Of a DNA stretch of 32,442 nucleotides, positions 7,772 through 15,237 are shown one piece after another. Numbering within the stretch: the first letter of the stretch is position 1; each line of letters begins with the position of its first letter. The position numbers and the translations under genes were made by a program. The notes below the pieces were generated by a model. The model did not search any database and was not told the origin of the DNA. It saw only the letters and a list, made by a program, of their open reading frames with translations. Source of the stretch: Thiosocius sp965601425 (GTDB taxonomy: Bacteria; Pseudomonadota; Gammaproteobacteria; Chromatiales; Chromatiaceae); assembly GCA_965601425.1 (NCBI GenBank), contig CBFCWF010000015.1:1-32442 (forward strand), given 5' to 3'.

Positions 7772-8703
7772 GCCAACGCACCGGGGACGGGGACGGCAAG
7801 ACCGTTTCGCTGGTGCTGGGCAGCGGCGGCGCCCGTGGGCTCGCGCATATCGGCGTGATCCGGGTGCTCGAGCGCCACGGCTGGAAAATCGGCACCATTG
7901 CCGGCAGCTCGATGGGGGCCCTGATTGGCGGCTTTTATGCCGCCGGCAAGCTCGACGAGTATGCCGAATGGGTACAGGACCTGACCGAGTTCAACGTGCT
8001 GCGCTATCTGGACATCGCCTGGGGCGGCGCCGGCATGCTCAAAGGCCAGATGCTGATGGAGACGCTGCAGGAATTCGTCGGTGAGCGCCTAATCGAGGAC
8101 CTGCCGATACCGCTGACGATCGTCGCGACCGACGTCCTTTCGCGCAAGGAGGTCTGGCTGAACCGCGGCGACCTGTTCGACGCGATCCGCGCATCGATCG
8201 CGGTGCCTACGATCTTCACACCGCATTCGATCGGCGACCGGCCGTTGCTCGATGGCGGCATTCTCAATCCGGTGCCGATCGCGCCGACATTGCAGGACCC
8301 GACCGACGCGATCATCGCGGTCAGCCTGTCCGGTGTGCCCCGCGGTATCGGCGGCGGTAGCCGACGCGCGGCCGTCCCGCCGACCAAAGACGAGGCACCG
8401 CAACATCGGTATCGGAAAAAGATCGAGGCATTCATGGATCAGCTGCAGGAACGACTCGGACTCAACGACGACGAAGGCGATCCGCCCGGCCTGTCACTGA
8501 CCGAGGCAGCACTGTTCTCCCTCGATGCGATGCAGGCCAGCATTGCGCGTTGCATGCTCGCCGCCTACCCGCCGGATCTGCTGATCGAGGTCCCGATCAA
8601 CACCTGTGGCGCACACGAATTCTACCGGGCGGCCGAGGTGATCAAGGTCGGCGAACGCGTGGCCGCACGGGCGATGCAGCGCTTTTCCGAGCGCAAGGGA
8701 TGA
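7768..8703 (+). CDS. Patatin-like phospholipase (RssA/NTE-like)
   Basis: A 311-residue serine lipid hydrolase of the patatin family. The oxyanion loop LGSGGARGLAHIGV is at about residues 17-30, the nucleophile elbow AGSSMGALIGGFYAAG at 45-60 with Ser48, and the catalytic Asp in PLLDGGILNPVPIAP near 163, giving the Ser-Asp dyad. No signal peptide is visible, so it is likely cytoplasmic or peripheral. Its substrate is probably a phospholipid or lysophospholipid, by family. It is coupled to the aldolase gene through an ATGA overlap; no pathway link between the two is evident. It ends 32 bp before the convergent ribE. Confidence 0.92.
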   Translation: MSQRTGDGDGKTVSLVLGSGGARGLAHIGVIRVLERHGWKIGTIAGSSMGALIGGFYAAGKLDEYAEWVQDLTEFNVLRYLDIAWGGAGMLKGQMLMETLQEFVGERLIEDLPIPLTIVATDVLSRKEVWLNRGDLFDAIRASIAVPTIFTPHSIGDRPLLDGGILNPVPIAPTLQDPTDAIIAVSLSGVPRGIGGGSRRAAVPPTKDEAPQHRYRKKIEAFMDQLQERLGLNDDEGDPPGLSLTEAALFSLDAMQASIARCMLAAYPPDLLIEVPINTCGAHEFYRAAEVIKVGERVAARAMQRFSERKG

Positions 8704-8722
8704 GCACGCCGACACCCTTTGT

Positions 8723-8752
8723 GGGACCGTGAAACTTATGGGTCCGTGAAAC
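8723..8752. repeat. Short imperfect tandem duplication at the ribE 3' end
   Basis: gggaccgtgaaac (8723-8735) is followed at 8740-8752 by gggtccgtgaaac, 12 of 13 bases identical with a 17-bp period. The right copy encodes the last residues of ribE (FTDP on the minus strand); the left copy lies just past its stop codon. It looks like a local slippage duplication in the gap between two convergent genes. Confidence 0.6.
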
Positions 8753-9398
8753 CGGCACGCTCCAGCAGTGCGCGATCGACCGACGAATCACCGGGATGGG
8801 CCGCCTTGTCGCCGAGCAACAGGCGTTCGAGATAGCGCGCGACCAAGTCCACCTCGAGGTTCACCGCCTGGCCGGGAACATAATCCCCGATAATGGTTTC
8901 CTGCAGCGTGTGCGGCACGATGTTGAGTTCGAAGCGGCGGCCGTCGACCGCGTTCACGGTCAGGCTGGTGCCGTCGACGGTGATAGATCCCTTGTGCGCG
9001 ATGTACCGAGCCAGCGCCGATGGGGCCTCGATGGCGAAACGCACGGAGCGGGCGTCGTCGTGACGTTCGATCACGTGCCCGATGCCGTCGACATGGCCGC
9101 TCACCAGGTGCCCGCCGAGCCGGCTGGCCAGCGTGAGCGCCTTCTCGAGATTGACACGGTCACCTGTATCGAGGGAGCCCAGCGTGGTGAGCGACAGCGT
9201 CTCGCGCGAGACATCGGCCGTGAAGCCGTCACCGGGCAGCTGCACCGCAGTGAGGCAGACGCCGTTTACGGCGATACTGTCGCCGGGTTTGACGTCGCCG
9301 AGAGCGAGCCCTCCGCTGTGGATACGCAGCCGGAAGTCGCCGCCGCGTCGCTCGATTGCGGCAATTTCGCCAATCGCTTCGATAATCCCGGTAAACAT
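8736..9398 (-). CDS. ribE: Riboflavin synthase alpha subunit
   Basis: This enzyme dismutates two 6,7-dimethyl-8-ribityllumazine molecules into riboflavin and its pyrimidine precursor. At 220 residues it shows the tandem lumazine-binding repeats: MFTGIIEAIGEI at the N-terminus with SIAVNGVCLTAV near 42, and the second half with LVSGHVDGIGHV near 97 and SITVDGTSLTVN near 137. The first repeat's MFTGI and Cys48 region are intact. A good ribosome binding site (gaggaa, minus strand) precedes the ATG at 9398. It is separated from ribD by the chemoreceptor-like gene and from ribBX by the aldolase-patatin pair, so it probably has its own promoter in 9399-9530. Confidence 0.96.
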   Translation of the reverse strand: MFTGIIEAIGEIAAIERRGGDFRLRIHSGGLALGDVKPGDSIAVNGVCLTAVQLPGDGFTADVSRETLSLTTLGSLDTGDRVNLEKALTLASRLGGHLVSGHVDGIGHVIERHDDARSVRFAIEAPSALARYIAHKGSITVDGTSLTVNAVDGRRFELNIVPHTLQETIIGDYVPGQAVNLEVDLVARYLERLLLGDKAAHPGDSSVDRALLERAGFTDP

Positions 9399-9530
9399 CC
9401 GCCCATTCCTCGTCCGACCTGTCGGTTTTCCTGGCCGCCCTTATTCTATCGCGTCACCCAGCGTCGCGATTCAAGTTCTGTTCGGGGTCGCCGACCTCCT
9501 GCGACGCAGGCGAGGCTTCGGGACGGCAGC

Positions 9531-10493
9531 ATGTTCACTGTGGGTAAGCGTATCGGTCTGGGCTATCTGCTGATGGCCTCGCTGGTGGTCGGGATCGGTT
9601 TGGCGGGACTCCTCGCGGTGGACCGCATCGACTCGGCCCTCAAGCGCATTTCCGGCCCGGTCGATGCCACCGCGCGGGCCGTCGACAAGGGCATCCGCGG
9701 CGTATTGTTACAGATGATCGGCGTCGATAGGGCACTGACCGGCCAGGGCGGACCGGCGCAGGCGCAGATCGCGGCCGCTACACACGAAATGACGCGCAAG
9801 GTGTCGCATGTCGCCGATTCGGCCAGCGAGGCGCTGGAGAGCGCCAATCATGCGCGGCAGGAGGCAAACGCGGGGCAGGCGATCATCGGCGATACACTTG
9901 CAGCGATCCGGACACTCGGCGGTCAGGTCGAATCTGCGGCAGCGACCATTCAGTCACTGGAGCAGGAAAGTGATGCGATTGGCGGCGTGATCGACGTGAT
10001 CGAGGGAATTGCCGAACAGACCAACCTGCTCGCGCTCAATGCGGCGATAGAAGCGGCACGCGCGGGCGAGCACGGGCGCGGCTTCTCGGTGGTCGCAGAC
10101 GAGGTGCGTACGCTGGCCAACCGCACCCGGCAATCGACGGCTCAGATCCTCGGACTGGTGGAAGGTCTGCAGACACGGGCCAGAGAGGCCGCCCGGGAGA
10201 TGAACGAAAACAGCGCAATGGCGCAGGGCACGGTCGACCAGGGCGAAAAGGCCCAGACGTCATTCGGCAGCATCGTCGAGTCGGTCGCGAGTATCCAGGG
10301 CAGGAACCAGGCCATTGCGCGCGCTGCGACCGAACAGCTCGCGGTCGCCAAGGACATCTCGCGGAGCCTGGCGAGAATCAACAGCGACGGCGAGGAATTG
10401 CTGGCCGACAACGACAAGCTGAGCGACGCGGCGCGTTCGCTGTCGGGCCTGTCGCAACAGCTCGAGGGGTTACTCAGTCAGTTTCGGACCTGA
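9531..10493 (+). CDS. Short methyl-accepting chemotaxis protein-like protein lacking second membrane segment and HAMP
   Basis: A 320-residue protein with an intact chemoreceptor signalling hairpin: IEGIAEQTNLLALNAAIEAA (residues 157-176), then GRGFSVVADEVRTLAN, flanked by long coiled-coil helices. The N-terminus has one hydrophobic segment (about 10-30, after GKR) and then some 60 residues, but no sensing domain of normal size, no second membrane segment and no HAMP domain before the coiled coil begins around residue 85. Compared with usual receptors of over 500 residues, the middle seems deleted. The ATG at 9531 gives the transmembrane start; the frame is open upstream without homology. Its last 20 bp overlap the 3' end of ribD convergently. 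No che genes are nearby. Confidence 0.85.
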   Translation: MFTVGKRIGLGYLLMASLVVGIGLAGLLAVDRIDSALKRISGPVDATARAVDKGIRGVLLQMIGVDRALTGQGGPAQAQIAAATHEMTRKVSHVADSASEALESANHARQEANAGQAIIGDTLAAIRTLGGQVESAAATIQSLEQESDAIGGVIDVIEGIAEQTNLLALNAAIEAARAGEHGRGFSVVADEVRTLANRTRQSTAQILGLVEGLQTRAREAAREMNENSAMAQGTVDQGEKAQTSFGSIVESVASIQGRNQAIARAATEQLAVAKDISRSLARINSDGEELLADNDKLSDAARSLSGLSQQLEGLLSQFRT

Positions 10494-11622
10494 CCGGCGG
10501 CGCGTAATGTAGCCGCAGATCGCTACCCACCTGGCGCACCGCACGCAACACCAGCGCGATACGCTGGTCCATCCGGTCCAGGCCCGGCAAATGGACCAGG
10601 CCGCTCGCCGCGTGTCCCATCAGGTGCGGCCCGACGTAGACGATCAGCTCGTCGACCAGGCCGGCCTGCAGCAGGCTACCGGCGAGCGTGGGCCCCGTCT
10701 CCACCAGCAACTCGTTGATACCCCGGTCGGCAAGCAGGCCCATCACCGCGTCCAGATCGAGCCGGCCGCCGAGCTGCGGCACACGGGCAACGTCAGCGCC
10801 GGCAGCGCGCAGTTCGTCCTCGGTCTCGACAGGCGCGCCGTCCCCGCAAACGACCAGCGTGTCGCCCGGTAGATCCAGCATGCGGGCACGCGGCGGGGTA
10901 CGCAGACGGGTGTCCAGGACGACCCGCAACGGCTGACGCACATCATCCTGCGTGGCCACGCCGACCAGTGCCTCGGCCGGCAGGCGTACGTTGAGGGAGG
11001 GGTCGTCCGCAAGCAGCGTGTCGACCCCGGTCATGATCGCGCTGCTGCGTGCACGCAACAGCTGCACATCGCGCCGGGCGTCCTCACCGGTGATCCATTG
11101 ACTCTCACCGCTGGCCATCGCGGTCCGGCCGTCGAGGCTCATCGCCAGTTTGCAGCGCAAATAGGGGCGATGCTGCTGCATGCGCCGCAGGAAGCCGGGA
11201 TTGAGCGCCGCGGCGGCCGCCCCGAGCAGGCCGACCTGGGTGTCGAGCCCTGCCTCGCTCAGGCGCGCCAGCCCACTGCCGGCAACCAGTGGATTTGGGT
11301 CGCGCATCGCGGCGACGACACGCGCGACGCCGGCCTCGATCAACGCGCCTGCGCAGGGCGGCGTGCGGCCGTGGTGAGCGCAGGGTTCCAGTGTCACGAA
11401 GGCGGTTGCGCCGCGTGCCGCTTCCCCGGCCCGCGCGAGCGCCAGGCGCTCGGCGTGCATTTCGCCGGCCTTGCGGTGCCAACCTTCTCCGACGATCTCG
11501 CCGTGGTGCACGAGCACACAGCCGACGCGCGGGTTCGGGTCGGTCGTGTACAGGCCGCGCTCGGCGAGGCGCAGCGCGCGCGCCATGAATCGGTGATCTT
11601 CGACGCTGAACGCAGCGGTCAT
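10474..11622 (-). CDS. ribD: Bifunctional diaminohydroxyphosphoribosylaminopyrimidine deaminase / 5-amino-6-(5-phosphoribosylamino)uracil reductase
   Basis: RibD performs the second and third steps of riboflavin synthesis. The N-terminal deaminase has the zinc site His56-Ala-Glu58 (GEMHAERLALA) and Cys81/Cys90 (LEPCAHHGRTPPC), and the TDPNPRVGCVLV substrate loop near 27. The C-terminal reductase begins near residue 150 (RPYLRCKLAMSLDGRTAM) with SQWITGEDARRDVQLLR and the NADPH-binding end INELLVETGPTLAGSLL. At 382 residues it is full length. The start overlaps the nrdR stop by four bases, so the two are coupled. The 3' end overlaps the convergent chemoreceptor-like gene. Confidence 0.96.
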   Translation of the reverse strand: MTAAFSVEDHRFMARALRLAERGLYTTDPNPRVGCVLVHHGEIVGEGWHRKAGEMHAERLALARAGEAARGATAFVTLEPCAHHGRTPPCAGALIEAGVARVVAAMRDPNPLVAGSGLARLSEAGLDTQVGLLGAAAAALNPGFLRRMQQHRPYLRCKLAMSLDGRTAMASGESQWITGEDARRDVQLLRARSSAIMTGVDTLLADDPSLNVRLPAEALVGVATQDDVRQPLRVVLDTRLRTPPRARMLDLPGDTLVVCGDGAPVETEDELRAAGADVARVPQLGGRLDLDAVMGLLADRGINELLVETGPTLAGSLLQAGLVDELIVYVGPHLMGHAASGLVHLPGLDRMDQRIALVLRAVRQVGSDLRLHYAPPVRSETD

Positions 11623-12122
11623 TTTTCTTCGTCGAGAAAATCGAGCTGCTGGCGACGCGCCTCGGGCGTCAGCTGCTGTTCGAGCCTCTCGATTTCCTCG
11701 CGGAAGGCGTTGACGTCCTCGAACTGTCGATACACCGAAGCGAAGCGGACGTACGCGACCTGATCGAGCTTGTTCAGCGCGTCCATCACCAGCTCCCCGA
11801 TCGCGCGCGACGAGACTTCACTCTCGCCGCGGGCCATCAAGCGGCGCATGATGTGATCGATCGCCGCATCGGTTGCCTCGGTGGAGACCGGACGCTTTTC
11901 CAGCGCGCGTTCTATCCCGGCGCGCAGCTTGCGCTGCTCGAAGCCGACGCGCCGACCGTCGCTCTTGACCACGCGCGGCAGGTTGAGCTCGGCGGTCTCG
12001 TAAGTGGTGAAGCGCTCCTTGCACGCATTGCACTCGCGCCGCCGACGGACCTGGTCACCGTCGCCGTGCAGACGCGAATCGACGACCTTGGTGTCCTGGG
12101 CTCCGCAGAAGGGGCAGCGCAT
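11619..12122 (-). CDS. nrdR: Transcriptional repressor NrdR
   Basis: NrdR senses (d)ATP through an ATP-cone and represses ribonucleotide reductase genes by binding NrdR boxes. The 167-residue protein has the zinc ribbon Cys3-x2-Cys6 and Cys31-x2-Cys34 (MRCPFCGAQ, ECNACKERFTTYE) followed by the ATP-cone (VVKSDGRRVGFEQRKLRAGI and onward) and the usual tail YRQFEDVNAFREEIERL. It lies between glyA and ribD, the conserved gammaproteobacterial order, with 12 bp to glyA and a four-base overlap with ribD. No NrdR target gene is in the window. Confidence 0.97.
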   Translation of the reverse strand: MRCPFCGAQDTKVVDSRLHGDGDQVRRRRECNACKERFTTYETAELNLPRVVKSDGRRVGFEQRKLRAGIERALEKRPVSTEATDAAIDHIMRRLMARGESEVSSRAIGELVMDALNKLDQVAYVRFASVYRQFEDVNAFREEIERLEQQLTPEARRQQLDFLDEEK

Positions 12123-12134
12123 CGGGGCGGCCGT

Positions 12135-13388
12135 TCAGCGATAAACCGGGTACTTGGCGCAGGCCTGCAACACCTTGGTCCGGATCGCATCGATCGTCGC
12201 TGGGTCGCCACGGCTGTCGATCAGGTCACACATCCAACCGGCCAGCTCGCGGCATTCCTGCTCGCCGAATCCACGCGTCGTCACCGCCGGCGTCCCGACA
12301 CGGATACCCGAGGTCACGAACGGCGACTGCGGGTCATTGGGCACCGCATTTTTGTTGACCGTGATGTTCGCCGTACCCAACCAGGCATCGACGTCCTTGC
12401 CTGTCAGACCGGCGTCGATGAAGCTGACCAGGAACAGATGGTCGTCGGTCCCCTTGGAGACCACGTCGTAGCCGCGGTCCATGAAGACCTGGGCCATCGC
12501 GCGCGCGTTGCTGACCACCTGCTGCTGATAATCGACAAAACCGGGCTCCATCGCCTCCTTGAATGCAACGGCCTTGGCTGCGATCACATGCATCAAGGGC
12601 CCACCCTGACCGCCGGGGAACACCGCGGAGTTGAGCTTTTTCTCGATTTCCGGATTCGCCCTCGCCAGAATCAGGCCGGCGCGCGGCCCGCGCAGTGTCT
12701 TGTGCGTCGTGGTCGTCGTCACGTCGGCGATCTGCACCGGGCTGGGGTAGATGCCGGCTGCGACCAGGCCGGCGATGTGTGCCATGTCGACCAGCAGATA
12801 CGCACCCACTGCATCGGCGGCATCGCGAAAGCGCTGCCAGTCGACGATGCGCGAATACGCCGAGAAGCCGGCGACGATCATTTTCGGCTTGTGCTCGCGG
12901 GCTAGCCTGTCGACCTCGTCATAGTCGATCTCGCCCGTGTCCGCGTTCAGGCCGTATTGCACTGCATGGTAGAGCTTGCCGGAAAAATTCGGCTTTGCGC
13001 CGTGGGTCAGGTGCCCACCGTGGGCCAGGCTCATACCCAGCACCGTGTCGCCCGGCTGGCACAGCGCGAGGTAGACCGCCGCATTGGCCTGGGAGCCGGA
13101 GTGCGGCTGCACGTTCGCATAGTCGGCACCGAAAAGCTGTTTGGCGCGGTCGATCGCCAGTTGCTCGGCCCGGTCGACATACTCGCAGCCGCCGTAGTAG
13201 CGCTTGGCCGGGTAGCCCTCCGCATACTTATTGGTCAACACGGAGCCCTGGGCCTCCAGCACACGCGGGCTCGTGTAGTTCTCGGACGCAATCAGTTCGA
13301 TGTGCTCTTCCTGACGACGCTCCTCGGCCTTGATGGCTGCATATAACTCGTCGTCGTAACCCTCGATTCGCATGTCTGTGCCGAACAT
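12135..13388 (-). CDS. glyA: Serine hydroxymethyltransferase
   Basis: GlyA interconverts serine and glycine with tetrahydrofolate, using pyridoxal phosphate; it supplies one-carbon units. The product from the ATG at 13388 is 417 residues, the usual length. Motifs include HIELIASENYTSPRVLEAQG near the N-terminus, YPAKRYYGGCEYVD, PHSGSQANAAVY, LAHGGHLTHG, the PLP lysine in TTTTHKTLRGPRAG, and the C-terminal GIRVGTPAVTTRGFGEQE. A near-perfect ribosome binding site ggaggt (minus strand, 13394-13399) lies five bases before the ATG at 13388, which decides against the upstream 13415 and downstream 13373 starts. It heads glyA-nrdR-ribD. folD, its folate-pathway partner, is at 24405. Confidence 0.97.
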   Translation of the reverse strand: MFGTDMRIEGYDDELYAAIKAEERRQEEHIELIASENYTSPRVLEAQGSVLTNKYAEGYPAKRYYGGCEYVDRAEQLAIDRAKQLFGADYANVQPHSGSQANAAVYLALCQPGDTVLGMSLAHGGHLTHGAKPNFSGKLYHAVQYGLNADTGEIDYDEVDRLAREHKPKMIVAGFSAYSRIVDWQRFRDAADAVGAYLLVDMAHIAGLVAAGIYPSPVQIADVTTTTTHKTLRGPRAGLILARANPEIEKKLNSAVFPGGQGGPLMHVIAAKAVAFKEAMEPGFVDYQQQVVSNARAMAQVFMDRGYDVVSKGTDDHLFLVSFIDAGLTGKDVDAWLGTANITVNKNAVPNDPQSPFVTSGIRVGTPAVTTRGFGEQECRELAGWMCDLIDSRGDPATIDAIRTKVLQACAKYPVYR

Positions 13389-13424
13389 CAGCCACCTCCG
13401 AGCCCTGGAAAGCAAAACGCAAAC

Positions 13425-13441
13425 GGCCCCAGTGAGGGGCC
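13425..13441 (-). promoter_or_regulatory. GC-rich leader hairpin before glyA
   Basis: ggcccc and ggggcc form a 6-bp stem with a 5-base loop in the glyA leader. On the transcribed minus strand it is followed by a T-rich stretch (gtttgcgttttgc) about 25 bases ahead of the glyA ribosome binding site. It could be a weak attenuator or simply the remains of a terminator. No known riboswitch consensus was recognised. Confidence 0.3.
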
Positions 13442-13597
13442 GCCGGACGGGGCCGCCTATCGACCCTCGGTTCCCGCCGCAGTGTGCTGGAGATCCCAGC
13501 GAGCGTCAAGCAAGCACCGACCGAGATCTGGACAGCAGCGCGCAGCGTCGTTCGGTCGACTCCGGCCCGCCTGCGCGGCACCGTCGCGAGACGGACG

Positions 13598-13632
13598 AAA
13601 AAAGGCGGCGCGTTGCCGCGGCCGCCTTGTTT
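13598..13632 (-). terminator. Rho-independent terminator after tRNA-His
   Basis: On the minus strand a GGCGGC...GCCGCC stem, extended by GCG/CGC around a GCAA tetraloop, is followed directly by six Ts (13603 down to 13598). It starts about ten bases beyond the CCA end of tRNA-His, so it should end that transcript. The other strand also has a run ttgtttt, so it may work in both directions. Confidence 0.85.
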
Positions 13633-13641
13633 TCAAAAGAA

Positions 13642-13717
13642 TGGGGTGGACGATGGGGCTCGAACCCACGACCACTGGAATCACAATCCAGGGCTCTACC
13701 AACTGAGCTACGTCCAC
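13642..13717 (-). tRNA. tRNA-His (GTG anticodon)
   Basis: On the minus strand the sequence folds as a complete cloverleaf: acceptor GTGGACG pairing with CGTCCAC, D-arm AGCTCAGTTGGTAGAGC, anticodon loop around GTG (CTGGATTGTGATTCCAG) and T-arm GTGGGTTCGAGCCCCAT. The discriminator is C and the CCA end is encoded (13642-13644). The base just 5' (13718) is the G expected at position -1 of tRNA-His, opposite C73. It is followed by a strong terminator. The gene marks the left side of the lar islet. Confidence 0.97.
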
Positions 13718-13718
13718 C

Positions 13719-14226
13719 ATTGCGATCTATCTAGCGCCATACCGCGACAGCCTGCATCGGCCCGTCGTCAGCGGCCCTTTTGCCGCGCCGCGGGTCGAAT
13801 CGCCTCGAGCTACGGGCAAGCCCCACGGTGAGCCGCTGGACCCAAAAAACGCAGGCCTTTGATAGCACTGAATTTTTTTGAACCCTGCCGCGCTTTCAAT
13901 TGGGCCGTTTCGTTGCCCGATCCCCAACACGCGTCGGTTAGGCACTGATCACGGTCGCGTAGTTTAACACCCTAAGCCTTGGCCCAACCACTGTTATCTC
14001 AGCTCAACCAAGCCCCGCCTCGCGCAGCCGGGTGATGTTTTTACCGCGCTGCGGCGGGAATCGTCGCCCGGCGCGGCCACCATAGGCGGTCTGTCGGTGG
14101 CCAGCAGGCGATCGATCGGCCGATAGCCCGCAGCAAGATCTCGACCATGGTAGAGGTAATGGTCGAAGACCCGCGCGGCCGCGGCATCTATTGACGCCGA
14201 ACCGTCGACTTCCGTGTCGACCCTCA
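13719..14226. other. Gene-poor stretch between tRNA-His and the islet boundary
   Basis: About 500 bp without a gene that can be supported. Short open frames exist on both strands (for example minus strand 13994-14248) but have no recognisable motif or ribosome binding site. A T-rich spot at 13870-13877 (ttttttt) lies in an otherwise GC-rich context. No fragment of tRNA-His or integrase was found that would mark a classical att site. Confidence 0.5.
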
Positions 14227-14274
14227 GGGAAACGCTGATCAAAACCATCCTGGCTTTGTCAGCTAACGCTGCGG
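14227..14274. repeat. Left islet-boundary repeat
   Basis: Positions 14227-14239 (gggaaacgctgat) recur identically in the same orientation at 23643-23655. In addition 14231-14274 matches the reverse complement of 23744-23786: aacgctgatcaaa, cctggc, ttgtcagct and acgctgcgg are shared, about 38 of 44 positions. The pair brackets the accessory genes. The stop codon and last residues of the alpha/beta hydrolase (14263 onward) are written within this repeat. Confidence 0.75.
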
Positions 14275-15237
14275 TATGGCTTGATCCAAGAACGCCAGGA
14301 TATGTGACGCGACCGGCCCGGTCGTATCGGGTGAGAGAATGTCACCGGCCAGTATGTGACGGTCCGGGTCAGCCGTGTCTTCAATGCTGACGAGCCGTCG
14401 TGGTTGGATGGTCAGTCGCCGGTAGAAGCCCTCGATGCGAGTCGCGTCTACGACCCCGTCTTCCGGCGCGTAAAGGATCAGTATCGGGACCTCGAGCCCG
14501 GACGGGTCGAGCGACCTCACCAACTTGACCGCCGCCGCCATCGGGAAAAGACCCTCGACCGGGAAACGCGTGGTCCAGTATCGGGCGTGAGCCGCATTGT
14601 GCGGCAGCCACGAATAGCTGTCGCCCTGTATCCACGGGACAAAATGCCGCGCCCAAGGCCACGTCAACAGCGCGGTCTCCCAGCGCCGTGGACCAAAATT
14701 GGGGGACAGCAGCACCAGTGCTGCAGGCGACGGCGTGTGATCCTGCATCGACACCCAGGTGGCCAATGTGCCGCCGGTCGAGGTACCGACAAGAATCACC
14801 TGATCGCCGATCAGTCGACCGATTGCCATCGACTCGCGCATATCGTCGAGCCAGTCCTGCAGCGTCACCTGCGCCATGGCCTGTCCCGAGCGACCGTGTC
14901 CACGCAGGCGAGCGTAATAAAGGTTCGCCCCCAGGGTCCGGGCCACGAGGTCGGCCAACGGCGCAACCTCTCGTCGTGTCGCGGCAAAGCCATGCACATA
15001 GACGATCGAGAACGCGGTGCGACGCCTGTCCGGATGCGCCCAGATCACCGCGCGCTCGGCACCCTCCGTCAGATCCGGGATCTTCGCCTCGGCATCGGCA
15101 AGGTAGTCATCCAGGTCCTGTGGGTCGTGCGGTAGCCGGATCCTTGTCGGCTGATAGTGTACCGATACTCTGGGACCTGCCATCACAACCAGGGCGAGCG
15201 TGACGAAAAGTACAAGCAGCAGTAGGAAATACGGCAT
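14263..15237 (-). CDS. Membrane-anchored alpha/beta hydrolase
   Basis: A 324-residue serine hydrolase. The first 20 residues (PYFLLLLVLFVTLALVVMAG) are a strong hydrophobic segment, so the enzyme is membrane-anchored or exported. The hydrolase domain has IVYVHGFAATRRE (oxyanion region), YARLRGHGRSGQAM, the nucleophile elbow LVGTSTGGTLATW with the GxSxG serine, an acid in ILILYAPEDGVVD and the likely catalytic His in DPDRHILAGD. This order is lysophospholipase/esterase-like; the substrate is unknown. The ATG at 15237 is preferred because the signal segment follows it, although the frame opens at 15303. It runs opposite to the lar operon and ends within the boundary repeat, so its last residues come from the repeat. 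Confidence 0.85.
   Translation of the reverse strand: MPYFLLLLVLFVTLALVVMAGPRVSVHYQPTRIRLPHDPQDLDDYLADAEAKIPDLTEGAERAVIWAHPDRRRTAFSIVYVHGFAATRREVAPLADLVARTLGANLYYARLRGHGRSGQAMAQVTLQDWLDDMRESMAIGRLIGDQVILVGTSTGGTLATWVSMQDHTPSPAALVLLSPNFGPRRWETALLTWPWARHFVPWIQGDSYSWLPHNAAHARYWTTRFPVEGLFPMAAAVKLVRSLDPSGLEVPILILYAPEDGVVDATRIEGFYRRLTIQPRRLVSIEDTADPDRHILAGDILSPDTTGPVASHILAFLDQAIPQR

Noticed and set aside
9531..10493. Possible part of a chemotaxis cluster
   Set aside because: No cheA, cheW, cheR or cheB gene is found anywhere in the window.
13994..14248. Small minus-strand frame of 84 codons between tRNA-His and the hydrolase
   Set aside because: No ribosome binding site or family resemblance; its start falls within the boundary repeat.
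13642..14274. tRNA-His as an integrase attachment site for the islet
   Set aside because: No duplicated tRNA 3' end and no integrase gene were found at either boundary.
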